Source: Aphelenchoides besseyi
Taxonomy: Eukaryota; Nematoda; Chromadorea; Rhabditida; Aphelenchoididae
Reading direction: 5' to 3'
DNA: 64,000 nucleotides
Assembly: GCA_024699855.1 (NCBI GenBank)
Contig: JAMPIQ010000001.1
Coordinates: 5,766,001 to 5,830,000, forward strand
Position 1 is the stretch's first letter. Each line of letters starts with the position of its first letter. This document shows, piece after piece, positions 44,752 to 54,163 of the stretch. The translations under genes and the position numbers were made by a program. The notes below the pieces were generated by a model. It saw nothing but the letters and a program-made list of their open reading frames with translations. It was not told the DNA's origin and did not search any database.

Positions 44752-45510
44752 TTGATTTCCCAACAAAAACATCCGAGGAGCTGTTTCCACCGAACGCTTG
44801 ACGCAAAAGCGCGTATGACCAACGGAAAAGCAAGTTGCCGAATACCACGAGTGGAATTTTTATTTGGACGAAGTGAACGAAAATCGATGAGCGCAGAGTT
44901 TCGATGTGTCACGCTTCGAGGTCATCTCGACGGGCCTGTTTGGTTTCAATTTCCTCGGAAACCATTTCAAATATGAATGGAGCCCTAAAATTAAGTTTTT
45001 AGACAAAAAAAGTTGAAAATTAGACGTCAATTATAGAAGAATCTCGACGCTGAGGTGATCACGCACGAAACGGTGGAGTCGATGCGTGAACATCGAATTC
45101 AGCGCAAACAAGTAAATTGGATCTTTTTGTTCAATTCCAACGCTCCAGTTCGATCAAGTATTCCGATCGGAATCCTACTGTTGATCGCTATGGCTACCTA
45201 ATACCCACTTTGACTCAATGATTGCCGTTGATATCTAGAAACGCCGGTTCTTGCTTTTGACGTTGATTGCAATTGTGCGTTGGAATTCGCTGGTTCGTTT
45301 GATTTTCGAAGTCGTGAATGTAATCCCCAACCAGATCTGAAAGCTTATTGTTACTTTCACAGCCAACTGAAACCGTTGATTTACACGAAAACATTGAACA
45401 TTCCTATTTCATTTTGTCCGACTTCGTTTACTCAGAAACTTTATTTTAAAGTCTCGTATGTTTGTAGCAATGTTATAGCAAGTAAACTGAACCATCTGGA
45501 TGTTAGTTGA
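44752..45510 (+). CDS. Unresolved gene fragments, plus strand
   Basis: Several protein-like exons in this stretch could not be joined: YHEWNFYLDE, a 24-nt GT..CAG gap (44873-44896), then SFDVSRFEVISTGLFGFNF; KNLDAEVITHETVESMREHR (45038-45110); and a terminal exon with FAGSFDFRSRECNPQPDL and many Cys/Tyr, ending at 45510. It may be one gene with unusual introns or a decaying gene. No family recognised. Confidence 0.3.
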
Positions 45511-45514
45511 AGAA

Positions 45515-46090
45515 AACTCACGAATTTAGTTTTATAATCGAATTGGAGTAATCGGTTTAATGCGATCATTTCTATAAGTTAGAACTAACATGAAAAGAAA
45601 ACACAACTAGAAGATATCATTAGGGTTTGAAAACATAAAAATGATGAAGTATCCAGGTACTTACTTTCAATGTAAAGGTCGTAAATCAGCTTGCAGGCTC
45701 TTCTAGACACTAGAATACGAATATTCTTACAATTGAAAGCTTATATTCAAAATTATCGTACGAAATAGAAAGCTGTATTGTCGTGAACTTCACGTGCACT
45801 TAATATCGTACCTTTGGTGCTGTTTTCTTGATACAGACTACAAGGTGCTCACAACTTTCTTGCTTTCAATATTCGAAACGAATTTCGATCTAGACAAACT
45901 TCTATTTTTTACTGTGATCATTGAGCAGAAATCTTTAATTGATTTGTATCGATCAGTAGAAGAGTCATCACAAGACTAGAAACTACAAGATAGGCGTCAG
46001 CGACAAACGATCGACCAGTTGTAGACGATGATATAAAGTTCAAATAAAAAGCTACCGGAGTGGTCATAACCCGCAATTTGATAAGCACAC
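45515..46090. other. Intergenic, upstream of UGT
   Basis: About 575 nt AT-rich; no exon or repeat recognised. Confidence 0.4.
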
Positions 46091-49000
46091 ATGTTTTCCC
46101 GAGTTGTTTCTTCGCTTATTTTCCTGAACCTTTGGTTGTTGTCTTTCGAAGTTTTGGCTGATCGTTTCTTGTTCATCTCGACAAATGTAGCATTTTCGCA
46201 CATCGCTTTTAATGGACGCCTTGCCGATATCCTGATTGATGCCGGACATGAAGTTGTAAGTCAAAAACGTACGACAGTCTCATTAGCTTGTTTAGGACTT
46301 TGTTATACCGCTTTTTAATAATTTTGTCAATATCAATGGAACAAAGAAGGCGAATGTAACTCGAGTGCATCTTGATATCACTGACGATTTGGAACGGCGG
46401 ATTCTAAAATTGGAGTGGTGGAACAATGTTTTTGAAAGCAAAGGATCACCGCATGAGCCCGAGAAGTTTAAATCGATGTTTGCGGATTATTGCGAAAGTA
46501 AGTTGTTGGGTAAACTGCACCTTATCGGCCCCACAAGAAACTGTCCAAGGGTACCCTCATTCAATGCGTCTCAACGAGCTAATTCGAAATCATATTGGTA
46601 TTATGCTGCGGAAACGCCTCCGAGCTGAGATATAGCCATCTGTATATCCAGCGCGCATCAATAAGTTCAGTTAACAGAAAACCAACATTTATTACGAACC
46701 AGGAAAACTCGCGGCGTTCCCGTTCGCTTACTTGTATGGTGTTTCAACAATTAACTGGTGAAATGCACTGAAATCAAGAAATCAGAAACTTGACATGAGA
46801 CCAACCATATCTCTGCGAATAGCTATTTTGGAACCATGTATTATATACCGTTGTAACGCTCATAAGTTGAGCTTTCTAGAATGCTAATATACATATTAGG
46901 GAAACATCGTAACGACCAAAATATGTGAACCCACATTTGGAGCAGAAATGTAAAAAAATTTTTACCAAAGTTAATAAGTCCATTGTAATTATTTTATATA
47001 CTGTTATATATTGCATGTCGATGAGCCCCACTGATGCGCATAACGCTATGTTCTTTCAAGGCAATCGGCTCAACTTTCGATATGGTTTGATCAGAATAAC
47101 CGATTTCAGTGTTAATTTCAAGTCAAAAATTTACTCAGTAAAATTTCGTGTCTTGCAAAACAAATGTCAAATACGTACTCTCCATACTCCAATCTATAAG
47201 TTTAACACCTTGCTTCCGATCGTCAACTCCACTTTCTCCCCATCATCATTGCCGATTAGTTAGGGGATCGAGATGTCAGCCACTCGCTTCTGATGGACAC
47301 ATGTGTGTTGCACTTGCTTCTTTTGCAATTGTTGACGGACACTATTGCACGACAACGCCAAGCATATTTATCCGGTTGCAACGACATGGAATTTCGACAA
47401 CGGGGACATGGCGGTGGGTTATCATCAGAGCGAACCACACCAAGGTGTTGGCAAGTCGGATAAATTCCAATGGACCACGCGTTTCTTCCATCAAAATACG
47501 GCAAACGTTGATAACAGAATTCATTTGGACACAAAAATGATGACAAAAAACAGAGTTTCTCGTATGTTATTGGTGTATGTAAGTGCGCCGAGCGGTTTTT
47601 TTGGCTTCCTGCGCGCTGGATATACAGATGGCTATATCTCAGCTCGGAGGCGTTTCCGCAGCATAATACCAATATGATTTCAAATTAGCTCGTTGAGACG
47701 CATTGAATGAGGGTACCCTTGGACAGTTTCTTGTGGGGCCGATAAGGTGCAGTTCGTCCAAAGTTGTTTGCTCTCGGAAGTATAGTAATCAGTGTTTAAG
47801 GCATGTTGTCGAAATCGGATTTTCTCGATCATCTGCGTTCACGAAACTACACGATCGGTATGGCGGAAACGATCGATCCATGTTCTTTCAGTTTATTTCA
47901 TTTGCTCGGCATCAAAGTCACTCACGAATTGAGCGCTTTGCCACTCATGGAGCATACTCAAGTAAATCATGGCATTTCGCTAGATCCCAACATTCCACGT
48001 AAGCTATCTTATTGAGAAAACAACTCAATCGGTTTAGTTACGTTCAATCATGAACAAATCACTCCTATTGAAAGTTTGTTCGAACGAGCTAGAAATTGGT
48101 TTATGTACTTGTCGTTTCGTTGGGGTTTGTTGGAAGAACATCCTGTAAACAAATTAATGAAACGAATGATCGCTTCCGACTTTCCAACTTCCGAGGAGTT
48201 GATGGGACGAGCCGATTTCGTTTGGTTGAACACGAACAAGTTCATTGATTTTCCGAGATCATTGCCCGCCAAAGTGAAGCAAATTGGTGGTGTTGGAGTC
48301 GATCAGCCGCAAGAACTAGATGAGGTAAACACGGTTGTAGATCGTCAGTTACTTTCGCTTTAGATTTTAAAATCGATTTTCGAACGTGCATCAAAGGGAG
48401 TGATTTTGGTCAGTTTTGGATCAATTGTCAATACGACTCACATGAAAACAGCAATTCGGGACGCTTTCTTGGATGCCTTCGCTCAATTTCCGGACTACGA
48501 GTTCATTTGGAAGGTCACCGATGTGAATGGAAACAATTTGAGTCGTTTAGCGTCGACTCGTTATCCAAACGTTCATCTCGTGAATTGGATGAATCAACCG
48601 AGTATTTTGTCTCGTAGTGTCGCCTTTATCTCGCATTTGGGTTTGAACAGTTTGAACGAAGCTGCTCAGTTTGGTGTACCAATGATTGCAATACCGTTTT
48701 TCGCCGATCAGCAATTTAACACAGCGGTCATGTTGAAACGAAAACTTGGAGTTTATTTAAATCGACGTCAAATCACCACCAAAACCCTTTCCGATGCTAT
48801 TCGAACGGTGCTTGAAAACCCCGTCTATAGAAACGCAGCTAAAGAACTGAGCAGAAAAATTACCGATGTTCCGTTCACTCCCCGAGAAGTTTTTATTCGC
48901 AGTGTCGAGTTTTCTTCTCGTCAAGGTCCGCTGAATGAATGGCAGCTTCCTGCAGCTAAAATCAACTTTATTCAACAGAACTCTCTCGATCTTCTTGCCC

Positions 49001-49119
49001 TTGCCATCACTACTTTGTTTGCATTCCTTTACACAACATTTGTTGTTTCAAGACGGGCAATCCGTTTGATGAGTCTGTGGATTGGACGTACTAGTGAACA
49101 GCAAAAGAAGAACTTATAA
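46091..49119 (+). CDS. UDP-glucuronosyltransferase
   Basis: Five exons (46091-46255, 46296-46497, 47801-47998, 48038-48324, 48364-49119) give 535 aa, the usual UGT size. A signal peptide (MFSRVVSSLIFLNLWLLSFE) precedes the aglycone-binding half. The UDP-sugar-binding half has VILVSFGSIVN, HLVNWMNQPSIL and the UGT signature (SHLGLNSLNEAAQFGVPMI.., then PFFADQQFNTAVM). A C-terminal TM (LLALAITTLFAFLYTTFVV) and a basic tail (ending EQQKKNL) anchor it in the ER. It conjugates glucuronic acid or glucose to small lipophilic compounds. The first Gly of the usual THGG motif is replaced (SHLG). Intron 2 is inflated to 1303 nt by a transposon; the other introns are 38-41 nt. Confidence 0.92.
46508..47760. 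mobile_element. Merlin-like element inserted in UGT intron 2
   Basis: 1253 bp with terminal inverted repeats of about 151 bp (46508-46658 and 47610-47760), nearly identical. The element is flanked by the perfect 8-bp duplication AAGTTGTT (46500-46507 and 47761-47768). Without the element and one duplication the intron is 42 nt, like its neighbours. The interior encodes a zinc-ribbon fragment of a Merlin-type transposase but no catalytic domain, so it is non-autonomous. Confidence 0.9.
47256..47672 (-). pseudogene. Truncated Merlin-type transposase (zinc ribbon only)
   Basis: Minus-strand frame of 138 codons inside the UGT-intron element. It holds CPRCRNSMSLQPDKYAWRCRA and ..KCNTHVSIRSEWL, matching the N-terminal zinc ribbon of IS1595/Merlin transposases. 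The DDE domain is missing, and the frame ends shortly after the ribbon. It may be a deletion derivative mobilised by a full-length Merlin such as the one at 37-38 kb, although the two ribbons differ. Confidence 0.6.
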
Positions 49120-49432
49120 TTGTGTTGATCTCTGAAGTCGTCGAAATAGATGCGTAGAATCAAAGACAAATGATTGTTGAGGTTTCTTTTAATTCTAAAA
49201 CTTTTCTCGTAAGTACAAATTAAACTTTTGACTTGAAAGACTATCGGCTGTTAACTGTATATTCTAATACTATAGTGGAGATGGTTATTCGAACCTTACT
49301 GATTGTTATTCTGTTTGAGACAATATAGAGAATCCAAATATCATTCTATACGTTTCACATTTTAATAAGAATTTGGTGATTGGCTTCAATTGTAGAACTT
49401 TTGCCAGTGATTTATTTCGTCGAATCCAACAA
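49120..49432. other. Intergenic between convergent genes
   Basis: About 310 nt between the UGT stop and the 3' end of the minus-strand gene. AT-rich, nothing recognised. Confidence 0.4.
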
Positions 49433-50563
49433 CTAATGAAGCGTATTGTTAAACTCTTCCACAACATTCTTATTTTGTTCATATGTCATCTTTGCCAATC
49501 CGGTTATCGTTCTACGTTCATTGTCAGAAATTTCATCCCAACACGACCAAAAAAGTAAACACGAACTTGGATCATCCTCATTTTTAAGAACACACTCGTT
49601 GCTGGTGTTGCAGACTCCAGTTCTCGTGTGGCAAGCAGTCTAAATTGACAAGTACAAGAACAATTCACAGAAATTACCTGATTGAAAGCATATTCATGAG
49701 TAGCTGGACAAGTGATTCGCGTAGATGAGTTGAAATTGTTGGGAAACAAATTAACAATCATACGTCTTCGTTCCCATCGTTTCAATCCACAAGCAACATA
49801 GTCAGTTTCCTTCCATGGACTCCAAACAGTTCGCGACCAAACTGCAAATAGCTATTTAAACTGTAGTTGATCACTTACTTGGACAGTTTATGTAGACCTC
49901 AGTTCGAGCATTAGGAGTCGCATTGCGTAGGACAAAACCAAAACGATCTTTCAATGTTGCGTGCTGGAAGATTGCAAAAGCTGCATCAAGCGCTACCTAA
50001 AGACGACAAAATGAGAAAACAAAAAACTTCTACCTTTTCATCTCCACCTTTTAAATCGTGTTGCATTTGAATACCATGAAGACCACCCGCACTCGCCATC
50101 AAATGATATCCGAAAGACATTCCAGCATAGGCAATTACAAGAGCCGATAGGATGATTACCCACAGTTCTGCAAGACAAATCAACTTCTCGATCTATTTGA
50201 CTTACTCGGTCGATAACGTCGATAACGACGAAAATGGAAAAAATCATCGTCTTCTGGACGATCTTCGTCTGAAATCGCCAATTGACTAAAAACTATCGTT
50301 TAGCTGCTTACCTTCTTCGTGTCTATACATTAAACTTTTTTTTCCAGGTTTGGCACGCTAAAACGATCGATAGTAAATGAATCAAGTTACAACCCACGTT
50401 CTTTTTTAACCCTCTAATCTTCATCATCTCATCATCTTCGATCACGCGCGTATCAAACGGAAGAGGTCCGGATTCATATAAAACTAATAGTTGCAATTTA
50501 ATCACAATAAACATACCTTGTGTGCGATCGATAAGATTTTCCTCGCCTGTATACTCCTCCATT
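49433..50563 (-). CDS. Type II membrane protein with Cys-containing ectodomain, unknown
   Basis: About eight minus-strand exons from ATG 50563 (MEEYTGEENLIDRTQ) to stop 49433-49435. The cytosolic part is acidic then basic (DERPEDDDFFHFRRYRR..). One TM follows (LWVIILSALVIAYAGMSFGY). The ectodomain has several Cys (YINCP, VACGL, RITCP, TACHTRTGVCN, NECVL, SSC) and N-glycosylation sequons (NAT, NSS, NTS). The introns have regular GTAAG..CAG/TAG ends. No family recognised; the domain order suggests a nematode surface or secretory-pathway protein. Confidence 0.6.
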
Positions 50564-50759
50564 TTGTTTACGAAAAAGAACAACCACTCTTTAGTTTCTC
50601 AGAAATCAACATAAAATCACTTTTAACATCTCATAATTGATTGATTGCCTGTTCAAGTAGGTTGGCTAGTGGCTTTTAAACTGCGTGTAACATCAATGCA
50701 AATGACATTTCTTAAAATCGGTTCCGAAAAGTTCTGTAGTCAGTTAAAAATACCCAGAT

Positions 50760-50988
50760 TCGAGCATATTTTTGTTTTTAATTTAGCTCCCGACCAACTT
50801 GAACTGCCCAAATTCTTACGATCACAACTATACAAGCTTGTTAACAGGTGTGTCGAATTACAGAACTTCACCATCATTCTGAATATGAGTTTTGAAGGTG
50901 TGCAGAAAAAGTGTTCCAGGCATGAAGATAAGTTGCTACGAGCTCCTGATCGACCATATGACACTGATATTTACAGGGCTTTGAGTTC
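50760..50988 (+). repeat. Dispersed repeat, copy 2 (orphan exon)
   Basis: Nearly identical to 7895-8116. Here the frame stays open from the acceptor (aatttag, 50785) to a stop at 50990: about 70 codons with QLYKLVNRCVELQNFTIILN and KKCSRHEDKLLRAPDRP. Immediately downstream is an ATG with a signal-like start (MSLVVLLITRLFCRLITGV, 50992-). No upstream exon was identified. Confidence 0.75.
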
Positions 50989-51120
50989 ATAATGTCACTT
51001 GTTGTTCTGTTGATCACACGCTTATTCTGTCGTTTGATCACCGGCGTGCATTCTAATTCCGACAAGCTTCAAGTCCATCTGTTGATGGCGGTTGAAGGGC
51101 TGAAGTTGAATTTGTGAGTA

Positions 51121-52344
51121 TCGCGAAGATAAAATCTCATTCACGAGCTTCTCGTCCAAACATTATGACCGTTTGTTGAATCAAATAGTGATGCATAATC
51201 GTTTTGATTTCAGTTCTCATTTCGACTTGTTCAACAATCGCTGGTAGTGGTTGTTTTTGAGATCGGACTGATTCTGTTTTTTTCAGACCTTCTTCACCGT
51301 GCCGTTCCATCAATGTGCTCACCAAAGAAGTTCGAGTCTGCGCTTTCAGAAACAAGTGTCGAAAAAGGACGCCTTTCGCGGGAATCGAGTCAGCACTCGT
51401 CTCTGTGAATGAAGAGCACTCGGTTGCGGGAAGAAAAAAGACTCGTTTGCGGAAGCGAGTGAGTGAGTGTTGACGGGTATGAAAATCGTGTTTCCAATCA
51501 ACCGACTGAATAGCGAGATTTGATGAACTAAAATGTCTTTTAGGAATGATGATTGAAATCGGAAGTCTGAGATTGAAGTTGAGTTTGAATATGATCTTTC
51601 GATTTGAAAAGAGCGCATGTTGAAAGGGACCGCAAGTTTGGTGAGTAAATTGCACAAAAAAGACTTTTAAAATGAACAACATTTAGGTAGCAAGAAGTCT
51701 TATGATCATGAAGAGTCTAAATGCAAAGTGGGAAGCCAAGGAAGTTGTTCGAAGCTGAGAAGCGGGTGAGATGTTGGTTTTGTTTTTATAGTCGAGTGGG
51801 AGTTCATTTTGAAGGTCTTTTGATGGAGAACAATCCGAATTACAAAGTGGACAAGGACGGGAATCCATCAATCCGAAACGCATTCAAATTGAGGGCTCCG
51901 TCGGCGGGCGCAAAAAAGGCGCCCGCTGTTCGGTTATTTGACGGGCAAGAAGATCTTTCCAATTTCGTAGGGGAAGGGAAGATCGGCCTTTGCTGAGAGG
52001 TCCCGTTGAATGCTGCGTGCGGGTTGGCAGTCGATCGAAGAGCGATGCTTTCGAGTGTCCAGAGCTCTTCGGTGCTGTCGACTGGGGCGCTCCACGATCG
52101 AAAGATGGTTGTATTCGAATTCACGGCGGTTGTGAGTGAAAAGACGAACGAGCGCCCGCTTGGCGGTGGGTGCTCGGTTTCGAGAAAGCAGTGAGACGAG
52201 TGTCGTGCGAACGACCAGGGATCTTGCAGTGCGATGGTGTTGGTTCTGGGAGCCGAGCAATTCGGACTCCCGGTGAGCAGAGGCGACGAATCGAGTGCAT
52301 TCGAGGAGTCGCGGTAAGTGAGCACATTTTCGAATGGCGAATCC
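51121..52344 (+). other. Presumed rDNA spacer / 5' external transcribed spacer
   Basis: Sequence immediately upstream of the 18S-like start. From about 51680 it becomes more GC-rich, with runs like those of transcribed spacers. Overlapping open frames in all phases (e.g. 51137-51682 minus) show no protein features. A Pol I promoter could not be pinpointed. Confidence 0.4.
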
Positions 52345-52757
52345 ACTAATCTGGTTGATCCTGGCTGAACTGATGTGTTTCTTTCAAAGATTTAGCCATG
52401 GAGCAAAACTATTCGTTAGTCCTTTTGCTAACTCTGGATAATACGGCGTATCGCACGATCTTGTGTCGGCGAAGCTTCATTCGAGTATCTGCCCTATCAA
52501 CTGGTTGGCAGTGTATTGGACTGCCATGGTTCTAACGAGTAACGGAGAATCAGGGTTTGACTCCGGAGAATCCGCCTTAAAAACGGCGAATATGTCTAAG
52601 GATAGCAGCAGGCGCGAAAATTACCCAATATCAATACGATGAGGTAGTGACGAGAAATAACGAGTCCGTTCTCTCTGAGGTCGGACATTGGAATGGGTAC
52701 AATGTAGACAATTTAACGAGTATCTACGAGAGGGCAAGTCTGGTGCCAGCAGCCGCC
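52345..52757 (+). rRNA. 18S rRNA, 5' fragment only
   Basis: Starts with CTGGTTGATCCTGGCTGA (the universal 5' end of 18S, slightly diverged) and runs through GCAGCAGGCGCGAAAATTAC and GGCAAGTCTGGTGCCAGCAG to AGCCGCC at about 52757, the 530-loop region. The gene then breaks off: the next bases belong to 28S. The remaining two-thirds of 18S are missing. Confidence 0.88.
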
Positions 52758-53884
52758 AGACTCTCCGCTCATTAGACCCCATAAAAGGTGTTGGTTGCTA
52801 TAGACAGCAGGACGGTGGCCATGGAAGTCGGAAACCGCTAAGGAATGTGTAACAACCCACCTGCCGAAGCAACTAGCCCTGAAAATGGATGGCGCTGGAG
52901 CGGAGGACCTATACTCGGCCGTTGTTTGAGATGGTGCCCAATCTCTCAACGAGTAGGAAGGTTGTCGTGATGGCGTCGAAGGTGCGGAGCGTGAGCTCGA
53001 CTGGAGCCGTCACGAGTGCAGATCTTGGTTGTAGTAGCAAATATTCAAGTGAGATCCTTGAAGACTGAAGTGGAGAAGGGTTCCGCGTGCACAGTGATTG
53101 TACGTGGGTTAATCGATCCTAAGGCACAGGCTAAGGCTGGTTTTGAAGTGGCGACGTTCAACTTCCACTTGTGGATTGCGTCGCGTGTGCCGAAAGGGAA
53201 GCGGGTTAATATTCCCGCATCGAGACGAGGAGATGTCGTCGCTTCGGCGGCGACGAGCGCGGCAACGCAAACGAACCTGTCGGCGCTGCATGAGGCCCGG
53301 ATCAGAGATCTCTTTTCTGGTTTAAACTCGCGTGACCATGGAATCGGTTCATCCGGAGATATGGTTGTTGGGGTTGTAGAGTGGCGCGGTTACGGCGCCA
53401 TTCCGAGTGCTTCATGTGGTCCGTGAAAAGGCAGGGGAGGCTCGATGAATTTCTCGCTCGTTCGTACCAATATCCGCAGCAGGTCTCCAAGGTGAACAGC
53501 CTCTAGTTGATAGAATAATGTAGATAAGGGAAGTCGGCAAATTAGATTCGTAACTTTGGGAAAAGAATTGGCTCTAGAGCTCGGGTCTATCGGGTCGTTG
53601 CGTGAGGCCGTTGGAATGCGTCCGTGACTGCGTGGTCGCAAGACCGCGTGGGCTAGTGGCGTGGTCCGACGGTGGAAGGCTTCGGCTTCGCTCCCGACGG
53701 CTTCGCGGTTGTCGGCGAGTTGCGGTAGACGCTTAACGAGCGTATCTAGAACTGGTACGGACTCGGGGAATCCGACTGTCTAATTAAAACAGAGGAGACG
53801 GATGGTCTTCGAAAGACGTTGACCGTCTCTGATTTCTGCCCAGTGCTCTGAATGTTATATTAAGGAAATTTGATTAAGTGCGGA

Positions 53885-53953
<69 letters not shown>

Positions 53954-53960
53954 CGAATGG
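52758..53960 (+). rRNA. 28S rRNA, internal part upstream of R4
   Basis: From about 52760 the sequence matches the middle of 28S: GGTGTTGGTTGCTATAGACA, CAGGACGGTGGCCATGGAAG, CCTGAAAATGGATGGCGCTG, and later CTCTTAAGGTAGCCAAATGC and TCTAATTAGTGACGCGCACG. The 5' half of 28S is absent. The gene is interrupted at 53961 by an R4 element and resumes at 59082. Confidence 0.9.
53944..53960 (+). other. R4 target-site duplication, left copy
   Basis: GTGACGCGCACGAATGG, part of 28S, occurs here and again at 59082-59098. The last GG is shared with the first bases of the element, so the true duplication is 15-17 bp. Confidence 0.85.
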
Positions 53961-54080
53961 GGACGGGTGAGCACGGGATAACCCTCTGTGGGTAAAACAG
54001 AGTTGTATTCTCTGGTCTCTTCTCACGCTGGCTACGTCCACGCCGTGTCCCTGGGCACCCGCAAAGGTGGCTGAAGCCAG
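53960..54080 (+). ncRNA. Candidate HDV-like self-cleaving ribozyme at R4 5' end
   Basis: At the exact 5' end of the element: GGGAC (53960-53964) can pair with GTCCC (54047-54051) as P1. A hairpin CACC-loop-GGTG (54056-54069) could be P4, followed by CTGAAG then CCAG (54077-54080). CTGG (54028-54031) could pair with that as P2, and GGC/GCC flank a loop for P3. A stem-loop CTCTGT..ACAGAG fills the long P1-P2 joint. Such ribozymes are known at the 5' ends of R2 and other rDNA retrotransposons. P2 and P3 overlap as drawn, so the fold is uncertain. Confidence 0.35.
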
Positions 54081-54163
54081 ATTCGGGCGGGCGATCTACC
54101 TGTCCTTCCTTAATTGGTAAAGTCTTACTGAGGGGTCGATAACCCCGAAGAAAAAGACGTTAA

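Noticed and set aside
51137..51682. 181-codon minus-strand frame upstream of rDNA
   Set aside because: It sits in the presumed rDNA spacer with overlapping frames in all phases; no domain or splice support.
53016..53426. 136-codon frame in the rDNA region
   Set aside because: It is 28S rRNA sequence, recognised base by base.
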